64,000 nucleotides of DNA from Alteribacillus iranensis (GTDB taxonomy: Bacteria > Bacillota > Bacilli > Bacillales > Marinococcaceae): assembly GCF_900113025.1 (NCBI RefSeq), contig NZ_FONT01000003.1:292394-356393 (forward strand), in the 5' to 3' direction. Positions 44,934 through 54,006 of this stretch are shown here, piece by piece. Below the pieces are notes generated by a model that made no database searches, was not told the origin of the DNA, and saw nothing but the letters and a program-made list of their open reading frames with translations. Every line of letters starts with the position of its first letter. The first letter of the stretch is position 1. The translations under genes and the position numbers were made by a program.

Positions 44934-45941
44934 ATGAAGTACATCGAAAGGCTTTCGAAACATCTGCCGACTCTTATTATCATTACAGCGATAGTGACAT
45001 ATCTCTCCCCCGTATACATACAAACGGTTTCATGGCTTCCTAGTTTTTTATTAGGGGTCGTTATCTTTTTTACAGGGCTTTCGATGAATCTGGAGGCTAT
45101 TCGAGGAATTGGAAAAAAGAAAAGAGTATTGGTATTAGCGACTTTTTTAAAGTGGACCATCACTGTGTTTGTGTCCCTGGGGTTAGCATATCTCTTTTTC
45201 TCACAGGAACCAGATATAGCGGCCGGCCTTATTTTATCCGGTACGGTTCCGAGCGCGACAGCTGCGACACTTTACACATTTTTAGCCGGGGGAAATACAG
45301 CTCTCGTCATTATCGGTTCATTAATAGATACTGGCATTAGTCCAATCGTTACGCTTCTAGCCATGATGAATATACCTGGAAATCCAGTAACAATCACATT
45401 TATCGACTTGTTACAGTCGTTTATTTTTATCGTCATTCTTCCCCTTTCTGTTGGAATTCTAGTGCAGCGAATATATCCACAGGCGGTTCAATACTCGAGG
45501 GGCTTAACGAAATTAGGATCTTCACTCTCTTTGTTATTCATTGTACATATTATCGTTGGGGAAGGATCAGAAGCGATTGCTTCACGGATCGAAGTGCTCC
45601 CGTTATTAATCGCTGTGATTTTTATACAGGTAACCTTACCAATGGGACTCGCTTATGTGATTGCGAATAAAATTGGAGTCCAAGCAGAAGACGCGAAAGC
45701 AACCATGTTCCATGTAGGGTTATGTAATACAGCGTTAGCAGCTATATTAGCCTTTGAATTTATCGGAGAACTCGGAGCGGCCCCTCCTATTATAAACACG
45801 ATTATTAATCTATCGTTCGGTTCATTTCTTGCCAATCAGTTTGGAAAAAGATTGGAGAGAAGGGGTCCTAAGCAACGCGCGGCCCATCCTCAAGAACAAC
45901 GAGTCACCTACCAAGCGAAGCATCCAGGGTCCGTAAAATAA
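44934..45941 (+). CDS. Bile acid:sodium symporter (BASS) family transporter
   Basis: The 335-residue protein has nine to ten helices and the BASS motifs LGVVIFFTGLSMNLEAIR, ILSGTVPSATAATLYTFLAGGNTAL and MFHVGLCNTALAAILAFEF. The family moves organic anions such as pantoate, keto acids or bile acids with sodium. The C-terminal tail is basic and cytoplasmic. GGAGG lies 9 nt before the ATG. It is a single-gene unit with promoter and terminator. Confidence 0.85.
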   Translation: MKYIERLSKHLPTLIIITAIVTYLSPVYIQTVSWLPSFLLGVVIFFTGLSMNLEAIRGIGKKKRVLVLATFLKWTITVFVSLGLAYLFFSQEPDIAAGLILSGTVPSATAATLYTFLAGGNTALVIIGSLIDTGISPIVTLLAMMNIPGNPVTITFIDLLQSFIFIVILPLSVGILVQRIYPQAVQYSRGLTKLGSSLSLLFIVHIIVGEGSEAIASRIEVLPLLIAVIFIQVTLPMGLAYVIANKIGVQAEDAKATMFHVGLCNTALAAILAFEFIGELGAAPPIINTIINLSFGSFLANQFGKRLERRGPKQRAAHPQEQRVTYQAKHPGSVK

Positions 45942-45952
45942 AAAAAGACGGA

Positions 45953-45988
45953 AAGAGAGCTGCCATGAGAGGTTGCTCTCTCTTTTTA
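45953..45988 (+). terminator. Rho-independent terminator
   Basis: AGAGAGC/GCTCTCT stem with a 14-nt loop followed by CTTTTTATT. Confidence 0.75.
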
Positions 45989-46121
45989 TTGGCAAGATCC
46001 TATCTCGACGCCAGGAAGGAACAAAACTTTGGAGGCAGGGCATACATAAAGAGGGAGTCCCGGTGAATATTCTAAAACACGGTCTCTATGCGATGCATCT
46101 TTAGAGGAAAGGGGGAGGGAG

Positions 46122-49100
46122 ATGGTTTCAAAAGGGAAAAGGGCAAACCATCCTATTCGGTTTATTACCGCTGCTGCCCTGTTTGACGGACACGACGCTT
46201 CCATTAACATTATAAGACGGCTTCTCCAAGCTTCCGGGGTAGAAGTGATCCACCTTGGTCACAACCGTTCCGTGGAGGAAGTAGTGAACGCGGCGATTCA
46301 GGAGCATGTTCAAGGTATTGCGATTAGTACGTATCAAGGCGGACACGTGGAGTTCTTAAAGTATATGTATGATTTGCTGCAGAGGAAAGAAGCCAGCCAT
46401 ATACAAATCTTCGCGGGAGGAGGGGGCGTGATCACCTCGAGGGAAAGGGAAGAATTGATGGCCTATGGGATCAATCGAGTGTTTTCTCCAGAGGATGGCA
46501 GGAAGCTCGGATTACAAGGCATGATTGATTATATGATCCAGGAGACGGATTTTCCGGCACCGACAAAGATATTGGCGAAAGGAGAACGTCTCGAAGAGCA
46601 ATGGGGAGCAGTGGCCGCCTCCATTACAAAAGCAGAGGAGAGGCAAGGGAAATCATCTGTACATGCGATGTCTTCCACAGCACAGAAAACTCCCGTATTA
46701 GGAATTACAGGCACAGGAGGGGCAGGAAAAAGCTCACTAACCGACGAGCTTGTACGACGTTACTTGAACCACTTTCAAGATCGTTCGATTGCCATTTTAT
46801 CGATTGATCCTTCTAAGAAGAGGACAGGTGGAGCTTTGCTAGGTGATCGCATACGAATGAATGCGGTGAATAGCCCACGGGTGTATATGAGAAGTTTGGC
46901 AACCCGGCACTCAAAATCAGAATTAAGTACCGCGATAAAAGAAGCCATCCAGATCGTAAAGGAAGCGGGATACGATTTAGTTATTGTCGAAACGAGCGGG
47001 ATAGGGCAAGGCGACACGGAAATCACTGATGTGTCTGATCTATCCATGTATGTGATGACAAGTGAATATGGGACGCCGATGCAGCTTGAAAAAATTGAGA
47101 TGATTGACGTCGCTGATATTATCGTCATTAATAAGTTTGAGAGACGGGGATCGGAGGATGCGTTACGGGATGTGAGGAAACAAGTACAGCGTGCCCGTCA
47201 GTTATTTGATGTGCCTGTTGAATCGTTACCTGTCTTCGGGACAATCGCTAGTCAATTTAATGATGAAGGGACGAACGAACTGTTTGCCGCCATGATGAAA
47301 AAGCTGGAAGAGAAAGTGGGAGGAAACTGGTCGACCGATACCAATCTTGTTTCTTCTACCAAGAGGCATGTCGTCCTTCCGCCAGAACGGACGTCTTATC
47401 TCGGAGAAATCGTTCACACTGTCCGAGACTATCATCACATGATAGAGGAACAAGTAGAACGGGTAAGAAAACGTTATGCGCTTGAGTGTACGAAAGACTT
47501 GATCCAGATAGAGAAACATGAAACAAATAAGGAAGAAAGCTTTGTTACGTTTTTGGATAAAAAAATCGCCGATGTAAACCAAGACATCGATCCCCTAGCG
47601 AACAAATTAGTAGAGGAATGGCGAGAGCTAAAACAGTCCTATCAAGAAAAAACGTTAACCGTCCGCATACGTAATAAAGAAAAAGAAATGGAACTGTACA
47701 CAGAATCACTGTCTGGAACGTTAATTCCCCGTATTAGTCTTCCAACCTACAAGGATCCAGGAGACATTTTGCGCTGGCGGATGAAAGAAAATCTTCCGGG
47801 ATATTTTCCGTATACGGCAGGAGTATTCCCATTGAAGCGAAAAAATGAAGATCCCACCCGTCAATTTGCGGGGGAAGGAACGCCAGATCGGACGAATAAA
47901 CGGTTTCATTATTTATGTGAAGGCACAACAGCCAAACGATTATCGACGGCTTTTGACAGTGTTACTCTTTATGGCCATGATCCGGAGGAACGCCCCGATA
48001 TTTACGGAAAAATTGGCAATAGCGGTGTCAACGTTTGTACGTTAGATGATATGAAAAAATTGTTTAGCGGCTTTGACCTGTGTGACCCATCCACCAGTGT
48101 TTCGATGACGATTAATGGTCCAGCGCCTATCATACTTGCTATGTTTTTGAATACAGCGATTGACCAACAAGTGAAAAAATGGAAAGAAGAAAGAAAAAAA
48201 GATCCGACACGTGAAGAGTACAATCAACTTAAAGAACAAACGATGCAAACTGTAAGAGGCACGGTGCAAGCAGATATTTTAAAAGAAGACCAGGGTCAAA
48301 ATACATGCATTTTCTCCACGGAATTTGCACTTCGAATGATGGGGGATATTCAACAGTATTTTATTGATCATCACATTCGTAACTATTACTCTGTGAGCAT
48401 AAGCGGTTATCATATGGCAGAAGCAGGAGCCAACCCGATCACCCAGCTTGCTTTCACACTGGCGAATGGATTCACGTACGTGGAATATTACTTGAGCCGC
48501 GGCATGAGTATCGATGACTTTGCTCCGAATTTATCTTTCTTTTTCAGTAACGGGCTCGACCCTGAATATGCGGTGATGGGCCGCGTAGCGCGCAGAATAT
48601 GGGCGATCGTTATCAAAAATAAATACGGTGGAAACGAAAGAAGCCAAAAGCTGAAATACCATATTCAAACGTCGGGACGCTCTCTTCATGCACAGGAAAT
48701 GGATTTTAATGACATTCGTACGACGCTGCAAGCATTGATCGCGATGTATGATCATTGCAATTCCCTGCACACCAATGCGTACGATGAAGCGTATACGACT
48801 CCAACGGAACAATCGGTACGACGAGCGATGGCGATTCAAATGATTATTGATAAAGAATACGGATTAACCAAAAACGAAAACCCTCTTCAAGGTGCCTTTA
48901 TCATCGAAGAACTGACTGATTTGGTAGAAGAGGCAGTATTGAAAGAACTGATGCGCCTTCACGACCGCGGCGGCGTACTTGGAGCGATGGAAACCCAGTA
49001 TCAGCGCGGAAAAATTCAGGAAGAATCACTGTATTACGAGCAGAAAAAACATTCCGGAGCACTGCCGATTGTCGGAGTAAATACGTTTATGAATCCGAAT

Positions 49101-49358
49101 GCCGAAGAAGCTGAAAGCCAAAACATGGAACTCGCACGATCTTCAAAAGAAGAAAAAGATACTCAAATTGAACAACTGCGCCCCTTTCAAAAACAGCATG
49201 AAAATGAAAGTTCTGCTGCATTAAAACGATTACAACAAGTGGCTCTTAATGGTGGCAATATCTTTGAAGCATTGATGGAAACTGTGAAAAAGGCGTCTCT
49301 CGGTCAAATCACTACCTCTCTTTATGAAGTAGGAGGCCAGTACAGAAGAAATATGTAA
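46122..49358 (+). CDS. icmF: Fused isobutyryl-CoA mutase IcmF
   Basis: The 1078-residue protein joins three parts. A B12-binding domain ([15 protein letters not shown] with the histidine ligand, [14 protein letters not shown]) covers residues 1-145. A MeaI-type G-protein chaperone (P-loop [12 protein letters not shown] near residue 195, [21 protein letters not shown]) follows. The mutase alpha/beta barrel runs from about 560 to 1060. It interconverts isobutyryl-CoA and butyryl-CoA with adenosylcobalamin, and the G domain loads and repairs cofactor. Full family length. AAGGGGGAGGG precedes the ATG. Confidence 0.96.
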   Translation: MVSKGKRANHPIRFITAAALFDGHDASINIIRRLLQASGVEVIHLGHNRSVEEVVNAAIQEHVQGIAISTYQGGHVEFLKYMYDLLQRKEASHIQIFAGGGGVITSREREELMAYGINRVFSPEDGRKLGLQGMIDYMIQETDFPAPTKILAKGERLEEQWGAVAASITKAEERQGKSSVHAMSSTAQKTPVLGITGTGGAGKSSLTDELVRRYLNHFQDRSIAILSIDPSKKRTGGALLGDRIRMNAVNSPRVYMRSLATRHSKSELSTAIKEAIQIVKEAGYDLVIVETSGIGQGDTEITDVSDLSMYVMTSEYGTPMQLEKIEMIDVADIIVINKFERRGSEDALRDVRKQVQRARQLFDVPVESLPVFGTIASQFNDEGTNELFAAMMKKLEEKVGGNWSTDTNLVSSTKRHVVLPPERTSYLGEIVHTVRDYHHMIEEQVERVRKRYALECTKDLIQIEKHETNKEESFVTFLDKKIADVNQDIDPLANKLVEEWRELKQSYQEKTLTVRIRNKEKEMELYTESLSGTLIPRISLPTYKDPGDILRWRMKENLPGYFPYTAGVFPLKRKNEDPTRQFAGEGTPDRTNKRFHYLCEGTTAKRLSTAFDSVTLYGHDPEERPDIYGKIGNSGVNVCTLDDMKKLFSGFDLCDPSTSVSMTINGPAPIILAMFLNTAIDQQVKKWKEERKKDPTREEYNQLKEQTMQTVRGTVQADILKEDQGQNTCIFSTEFALRMMGDIQQYFIDHHIRNYYSVSISGYHMAEAGANPITQLAFTLANGFTYVEYYLSRGMSIDDFAPNLSFFFSNGLDPEYAVMGRVARRIWAIVIKNKYGGNERSQKLKYHIQTSGRSLHAQEMDFNDIRTTLQALIAMYDHCNSLHTNAYDEAYTTPTEQSVRRAMAIQMIIDKEYGLTKNENPLQGAFIIEELTDLVEEAVLKELMRLHDRGGVLGAMETQYQRGKIQEESLYYEQKKHSGALPIVGVNTFMNPNAEEAESQNMELARSSKEEKDTQIEQLRPFQKQHENESSAALKRLQQVALNGGNIFEALMETVKKASLGQITTSLYEVGGQYRRNM

Positions 49359-49364
49359 AAAGCC

Positions 49365-49417
49365 AGAAAAAGAGGATGAACAAAGAGGATGGCGGCTTGC
49401 CCGGGTCCTCTTTTTCT
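49365..49417. terminator. Terminator between icmF and the M23 gene
   Basis: AGAAAAAGAGGA pairs with TCCTCTTTTTCT over a 29-nt loop. A second AAAGAGGA inside the loop can pair with the same right arm. Confidence 0.7.
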
Positions 49418-49421
49418 TTGT

Positions 49422-50324
49422 TTACCGAGAAACGATGGAATTGCGAACAAGAAACTTGCCATCGAAATGTATAGGAACTCCTGTCCCATCGAGTTCCGCA
49501 TGTATATGAAGGTGGGGTTCACTCGTATTACCTGAGTTACCGACACGCCCGATCGGCTCCCCTTGTGTCACGTGACTTTCTTTTTCCATTGCAACGGAGC
49601 CGTTTTGCATGTGAGCGATATAAACGGTAGCATCGGTCCCCTCACAGCGTAAGGCCGCATAATTTCCTTTCGGGTGGTCTGGATCAGAATGAGGAGGAGT
49701 CTGATCAGGCAATCCGTCTCGAGCTTCGATAATTTTACCGTCACATGGGCTATACAGGGTGTCCTCGTATATGGCATACGATTCTAATTCTTTAGGATAG
49801 AGACCTGCTGTCCGCAAACCGAGGTCGTTTAATTTGGTGATATCGAGCGCATACTGTTGGGGTTCATAGCTGTTATGATAGTTCATTTGGACATGATTTC
49901 CACCATGACCTACATAATACTTTCCATCCTGCAAAGGAAAAGACAGCTCGATGGCTGTATCTTCTGTTGTGTAACTGCTGAATGCCATCACATTATAAGA
50001 ACCAAAGATAAGTAAAATAAACAAATGAATGGCAAATGACCATTTTTGTTCTTTTGTCAATGGCGTGAAATAAGGAAGGGACTGTGTCTTTTTCCAAGAT
50101 AGATAAAAGAAGAGAATCGGTAGAACCACCCACAGAAAACGGAGATAATATCCTAGCCAATCCCACCTTCCTGTCAGGACCGTCCATATCATATACATGG
50201 ATACCGCAAGTACTTCTATCAACCATTGCAGCTTACTATGAAAGGTACCTTTCCATAGAAAAAATAATAAAAAAGCAGGCAATATAATTTGAAGGAGAAA
50301 CAGTTGAATGATAGCGAACGTCAA
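49422..50324 (-). CDS. Membrane-bound M23 family peptidase
   Basis: The 300-residue protein has four predicted helices in the first 120 residues and an extracellular M23 (LytM-like) domain. Zinc ligands are suggested by YHNSYEPQQYALDI and HLHIHAEL; GNSGNTSEPH precedes the HxH. It would cut peptidoglycan cross-links or be a degenerate regulator. The TTG start is chosen because AAGGAGGTG lies 6-8 nt upstream; the longer frame starts before that site. Confidence 0.82.
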   Translation of the reverse strand: MTFAIIQLFLLQIILPAFLLFFLWKGTFHSKLQWLIEVLAVSMYMIWTVLTGRWDWLGYYLRFLWVVLPILFFYLSWKKTQSLPYFTPLTKEQKWSFAIHLFILLIFGSYNVMAFSSYTTEDTAIELSFPLQDGKYYVGHGGNHVQMNYHNSYEPQQYALDITKLNDLGLRTAGLYPKELESYAIYEDTLYSPCDGKIIEARDGLPDQTPPHSDPDHPKGNYAALRCEGTDATVYIAHMQNGSVAMEKESHVTQGEPIGRVGNSGNTSEPHLHIHAELDGTGVPIHFDGKFLVRNSIVSR

Positions 50325-50436
50325 AGTGTTCACCTCCTTTTCTTTTATCACTATACACCGAACGGAACGCAAGGAACATGCCCCATTCGTTACTTAGTAC
50401 TTTTTTATTGTTTCTTTTTATATCGTTTAATGATAT

Positions 50437-50471
50437 ATTACATATAACGATATATCATTAATTGATACAAT
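50437..50471. promoter_or_regulatory. Operator upstream of PadR gene
   Basis: TTAATGATATAT (50437-50448) and ATATATCATTAA (50460-50471) form a perfect 12-bp inverted repeat with 11 nt between. TATCGTT/AACGATA (50431-50437, 50457-50463) is a second, interleaved pair. It lies 20 nt before the PadR start and is a likely autoregulatory site. Confidence 0.55.
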
Positions 50472-50490
50472 GAAAATAAGGGAGATTAAA

Positions 50491-50832
50491 ATGGCGAGGA
50501 ATGATTCATTAGAGACAGGAGAATTGACAGATACAACGTTTTATATTTTGCTTTCCCTGTTAGAGGCAAGACACGGCTATCTTATTATGAAAAATATTCA
50601 GGATTTCACAGACGGAGACGTTGCGATTGGTCCGGCATCCATGTACACGACAATAAAAAAGTTGCTTTCCGCGGGGCTCATCGAACTCTATCATGAAGAG
50701 AAAGGGAAGAGAAAGACCTACATCACTACGTCCAAAGGGCTGGACCTGTTAAAAAGTGATATGAAGCGACGTGAAAACATGATCAACCACGCAAAACAAG
50801 TATTACAAGAAAAGGGAGAAGAGGCAGAATGA
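50491..50832 (+). CDS. PadR-family regulator
   Basis: The 113-residue protein has the PadR winged helix: TDTTFYILLSLLEARHGYLIMKNI, ASMYTTIKKLLSAGLIEL and KGKRKTYITTSKGLDLL, with a short C-terminal dimer helix. GGGAG lies 6 nt before this ATG. It overlaps the DUF2812 gene by 4 nt, a common PadR/DUF2812 pairing, and probably represses both. Confidence 0.9.
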   Translation: MARNDSLETGELTDTTFYILLSLLEARHGYLIMKNIQDFTDGDVAIGPASMYTTIKKLLSAGLIELYHEEKGKRKTYITTSKGLDLLKSDMKRRENMINHAKQVLQEKGEEAE

Positions 50833-51383
50833 AAGAAACAAAGTATGTTGGTAGCTGGGGATTGGCTTTTGCGGAAGATTTCGAAATGAGAAAACTTGCA
50901 AAACTGGCAAAGAAAGGATGGCTCCTCGAAAAAATAGGTGCGTTTGGTTATAAGCTGCGAAGAGGAGAGAAGCAGCATATTCAGTATGCGATTGATTATC
51001 AAGTACATCCAGAAGAGGAGTATTTCACGTACTTTGAAGAGGCAGGCTGGTCACATGTCGCATCTTTAGGAGAAATTCATTTCTTTACTGCACCGGAGGG
51101 AACGATACCTCTTTATACTGATCATGCAAGCCATATAAAAAAGTATGAAACGGAAAAGAAAAAAATGGGAACGATCGCTTATCCTGCTTTTATTTTGACC
51201 ATTCTCTTATTTCTGTGTGATATGCTTTTTCGAAGCAGTTCAATGATTTTCGCTAACATTTCAGTCACACTAGGTGTGATACTCATTCCGGTTCTTGTGT
51301 TTACCGGTATGCCTTACGTTGCCTACACTATCAAGCTGTACCAAATGAGAAAATATAGTACCGACGGCAGGATGGACGGATAA
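50829..51383 (+). CDS. DUF2812 membrane protein
   Basis: The 184-residue protein has the DUF2812 N-terminal domain (AKKGWLLEKIGAFGYKLRRGE, then YQVHPEEEYFTYFEEAGWSHV) and two membrane helices at about residues 118-140 and 145-167. Function is unknown; partners of PadR regulators in this family are thought to respond to membrane-active compounds. Translationally coupled to padR. Confidence 0.85.
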   Translation: MKETKYVGSWGLAFAEDFEMRKLAKLAKKGWLLEKIGAFGYKLRRGEKQHIQYAIDYQVHPEEEYFTYFEEAGWSHVASLGEIHFFTAPEGTIPLYTDHASHIKKYETEKKKMGTIAYPAFILTILLFLCDMLFRSSSMIFANISVTLGVILIPVLVFTGMPYVAYTIKLYQMRKYSTDGRMDG

Positions 51384-51590
51384 GGAGAGATAGAGACGGG
51401 TTTCCGTGAAAAAAAGGCTGCATGATCATTAAGGGGATCACTCCAGGATGCAAACAAGCCATTCACCAAACAAAACGTATGGGATTTCACATTGAAATTC
51501 GCATGCGTTTTACTGTTGTTATACAAGAAATTGATTGTTATTCAACTAACGGTGGCGTTAATTGGAGAAGTCTTGCTAAGGGGAAGAGAT

Positions 51591-51849
51591 ATGAAGGAAT
51601 TAGTTGCTTGGGCTTTGATGTTTTTTTTATTTACTTGTTACAGTATTTTGGATTATAAATTCACCGTATTTATTTTCATTATGGGGTATGAGTATTTGGT
51701 TGATTTCAATTTTATTAGGGTTTGTCGGTTTTAGACAAATAAGTGAGCCAAAAGTTATAAAAAAGCTTATATTGCTTTCAAGTTCCTTTATGGTGTTTTT
51801 GCTTATAGTAACGGGTTTGATATATTTGACAGTCACTTCCATGCCCTAA
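51591..51849 (+). pseudogene. Frameshifted small membrane protein gene
   Basis: From an ATG with AGGGGAAG upstream the frame reads MKELVAWALMFF up to a run of eight T (51621-51628). In the next frame it continues as VFWIINSPYLFSLWGMSIW, GFVGFRQISEPKVIKKL and FMVFLLIVTGLIYLTVTSMP to a TAA at 51847. Seven T would join both parts into an 85-residue protein with three helices. This may be a real frameshift, a slippage site or a sequencing error. A strong terminator follows. Confidence 0.6.
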
Positions 51850-51886
51850 CTGAAATCCAGCTAGCAGGTACGATTATTGAAGAATA

Positions 51887-51924
51887 AAAAAGAGCTTGGA
51901 AAATAAAGATTCCAAGCTCTTTTT
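51887..51924. terminator. Perfect 15-bp terminator
   Basis: AAAAAGAGCTTGGAA/TTCCAAGCTCTTTTT with an 8-nt loop, able to work in both directions. The stretch from here to 52049 shows nothing else. Confidence 0.9.
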
Positions 51925-52049
51925 GTTTGAATCATACTGAGAATTGCATATGATATTTTTGTGATTTAGCCAGCTTTTACCCTTGTGATTCATCAGTTTG
52001 CATCTAACAAGTGAACTCGTTACATGATCATGCGGTCTCTTTTTCTTAT

Positions 52050-52142
52050 CGCAGAAGTCAGTACATCGTGTACTAGCAAACGCAAAAGTCAACGCCTCCT
52101 GCGTAAGCCAACGCAGATGTCAGCACGTCCTGTGCAAGCCAG
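52050..52142. repeat. Three tandem 31-bp hairpin units
   Basis: Units start at 52050, 52081 and 52112. Each has CGCARAWGTCA, a 4-nt arm, a 5-nt loop ending in CNT, the complementary arm, and WAGCMAR. The arms differ (GTAC/GTAC, ACGC/GCGT, GCAC/GTGC) but always pair, while flanks are conserved. Confidence 0.75.
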
Positions 52143-52160
52143 GGTACTTGCGCTTTTTTT
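52132..52160 (+). terminator. Terminator-like end of the 31-bp repeat
   Basis: GTGCAAG pairs with CTTGCGC over an 8-nt loop and is followed by seven T. The same stem occurs at 63785-63810. Confidence 0.65.
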
Positions 52161-52162
52161 AT

Positions 52163-52657
52163 TTAAAACAGATGGTGCATAAGCCACGGAAGAACCCCGC
52201 CTCCGCCACTCGGTCCTCCAGGCCCACCCGGACCACCCGGGCCATAGTCGCTACCAGGCCCGTAATAATACGGAGGACGCGGGCGTGGCCGCGGCGGACG
52301 AGGCGGTCTTGGCGGCTGTGGCTGCCCTCCGCCAGGGCGTGGCGGGGTTGGTCCAAAGTAAGGCTGGATGCCTACTAAGTCACTGTAATGAACTTGTATA
52401 TACTGCCGGCGGTAACGTGGAGGAGCATACATAAACATCGATACCATGCCGGTCCGATTATTATAATCCAGCACATACGCAATAACCTGGCCATATCCTG
52501 GAATACTGGTGCGGATCCATTGATTTACATAACGTTCGATCACAGTCGGGGGTATATATTGAACAGATGGTTGTTGTCTCTCATCGTGAGGAGGATGAGG
52601 GTATTGGTCATGGAAATACAAATAAATCACCGTCCATTGAAAATGTATTTGAGTCAT
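52163..52657 (-). CDS. Proline/glycine-rich protein, unknown
   Basis: The 164-residue protein starts MTQIHFQWTVIYLYF. It has a middle part (residues 40-105) with several Tyr and Arg (YGQVIAYVLDYNNRTGMVSMF) and a tail rich in Pro, Arg and then GPGGPGGPGGP, followed by LPWLMHHLF. The Gly-Pro tract recalls collagen-like or coat-associated proteins, and cotO is 0.8 kb away, but no family is recognised. The leader is strongly structured. The start is uncertain: AAGGGC is the only upstream site. Confidence 0.6.
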   Translation of the reverse strand: MTQIHFQWTVIYLYFHDQYPHPPHDERQQPSVQYIPPTVIERYVNQWIRTSIPGYGQVIAYVLDYNNRTGMVSMFMYAPPRYRRQYIQVHYSDLVGIQPYFGPTPPRPGGGQPQPPRPPRPPRPRPRPPYYYGPGSDYGPGGPGGPGGPSGGGGVLPWLMHHLF

Positions 52658-52709
52658 AAGGCATAAGCCCTTATACAGCTTATGGGAAACCAATAAAACG
52701 GTGATTTAT
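52622..52709 (-). promoter_or_regulatory. Structured leader enclosing a start codon
   Basis: In the minus-strand transcript, ATAAATCACCGT (52709-52698 end) pairs perfectly with ACGGTGATTTAT (52633-52622), which lies inside the coding region. An inner CATAAGC/GCTTATG stem (52684-52678, 52668-52662) surrounds the ribosome binding site. The start codon at 52657 is thus inside a closed structure. Confidence 0.5.
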
Positions 52710-52763
52710 CTAGAAAAGATTAGGCCAAATACCCGAAGGTCGCGTCCTTCCGGTGGTGGAGGT

Positions 52764-53174
52764 TCAATAGAGTCGAGGATGGAAACGAAGGAAAAACAGA
52801 ACGATAAAAAAGAGCAGCTGGCAAAACACTAAAAACATAGGAGAGCGACCTGCAAGCTCACCAAGGACAGGAGAAAGCATTCCAGCGATTAAACCATAAG
52901 CAGCTCCTGCCATAGCTGCGTGGAAATGAAAAAGACTTCCAAATAAAAGTCCCGCCCCCATACCAAGTACTCCGGCTGCCATGCTTGTCTCTAACAGAAA
53001 GCCAGGATACATAGATGTCAATAAAAACCCACTGCAGAGAGCGAAGAAAATAGGCGGAGTCCCCGCAATATTCAAGATAATAAACGACGGGCTGTGCCGT
53101 AATGATTTCTCAGCTAAATAAAGGTACAACATGATAATAAGTCCAAAATTACCTGCAAACAAAAACCAAAGCAT
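52764..53174 (-). CDS. Membrane protein, unknown
   Basis: The 136-residue protein has four predicted helices with a Gly/Ala-rich third one (MAAGVLGMGAGLLFGSLFHFH). GGAGGG lies about 6 nt before the ATG. It is just upstream of cotO in opposite orientation. Its size and neighbourhood recall the sporulation membrane protein YjcA of B. subtilis, but I could not confirm similarity by eye. Confidence 0.65.
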   Translation of the reverse strand: MLWFLFAGNFGLIIMLYLYLAEKSLRHSPSFIILNIAGTPPIFFALCSGFLLTSMYPGFLLETSMAAGVLGMGAGLLFGSLFHFHAAMAGAAYGLIAGMLSPVLGELAGRSPMFLVFCQLLFFIVLFFLRFHPRLY

Positions 53175-53391
53175 CCGAGTCCCTCCTGCCTGTTTACACT
53201 GATATGAGTGGTTACAAAAGTAGATGTGTTTAAGATAGAGTTATAGAAACCAACCTTAGCAACAGAAGTCTTTCCTGAAAGCTCTCCGTGTTTGTCGCTC
53301 ATAGGCAGGCACTTTCCTCTTTACTAAAATATATGCAAATCTTCCGTGAAATTGACTAGAAAGTGAAAGGAATGAACCATGGAATGTTGCA

Positions 53392-53400
53392 TATAGTGGA
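53392..53400 (+). promoter_or_regulatory. Possible sporulation -10 box
   Basis: GCATATAGT resembles the CATAnnnT-type -10 used by SigE and SigK, 32 nt before the cotO start. No matching -35 is evident. Confidence 0.3.
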
Positions 53401-53432
53401 AGGAGAAAAGATTGTTTCTGGGAGGTGGGACG

Positions 53433-53906
53433 GTGGAGAAAGAGTACATGGAGGACGGCCAGCCGTTATTTTACATCGAACAGCCGGAGTGGAAACGTCC
53501 GCCGCAAACAGGACAGACCGTGTCAGTGAAGAAAAAAACAAGCGACACAGAAAACAAACGGAAAAAAAAGCGCGAAAGAGATAGGAGAAAAATACGGGAA
53601 AAAACAGTGGAACTCGAGAAGGATTCCCAAACAGAGACTGTAGGAAAAGAAGAACCAGAAGCGACACATGAGACGAAAAGAGAACAGCATGACATAAAGC
53701 AAGATGTCTTAGATACACTCGATTATTTGGAAGATGTTCCCCATTATATACACCCTGTTATTACCTGTGAAACAGAAGAAGAGTTCGTGGAAGGAAGCAT
53801 TCTAGAAACGACGAATGAAACGATTACCATTCAAGAAGATCACCAAGTCGAACCAGTGAGTATAAAATTGAAAGAGATTTTGAATATTAGAATAATTAGT
53901 TTATAA
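53433..53906 (+). CDS. cotO: Spore coat protein CotO
   Basis: The 157-residue protein has the CotO layout: an N-terminal PLFYIEQPEW segment, a long Lys/Glu-rich middle, and a C-terminal domain around YIHPVITCETEEEFVEGSIL with TITIQEDHQVEPVSIKLKEI. CotO joins the outer coat late in assembly. A GTG start is chosen with GGAGG 7 nt upstream, in preference to a frame extending 7 codons further. It converges with cotZ across a shared terminator. Confidence 0.85.
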   Translation: MEKEYMEDGQPLFYIEQPEWKRPPQTGQTVSVKKKTSDTENKRKKKRERDRRKIREKTVELEKDSQTETVGKEEPEATHETKREQHDIKQDVLDTLDYLEDVPHYIHPVITCETEEEFVEGSILETTNETITIQEDHQVEPVSIKLKEILNIRIISL

Positions 53907-53957
53907 ATAGAAGGAGTTATGTATCAAAATAGAGAATATAATTTTATATAGAACAAA

Positions 53958-54005
53958 AGGAAGCATACAAGCCGATGGATAGCACTCCATCGGCTAAGGC
54001 TTCCT
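53958..54005. terminator. Bidirectional terminator between cotO and cotZ
   Basis: AGCCGATGGA/TCCATCGGCT inner stem, with AGGAAGC/GCTTCCT outside, between convergent genes. Confidence 0.85.
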
Positions 54006-54006
54006 A

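Noticed and set aside
51422-51734. Longer frames over the broken membrane gene
   Set aside because: They only join non-conserved upstream sequence to parts of the frameshifted gene; the ATG at 51591 with AGGGGAAG explains the region better.
52050-52142. CRISPR-like array
   Set aside because: The 31-bp units abut directly with no spacers, units differ in the stem, and there are no cas genes nearby.
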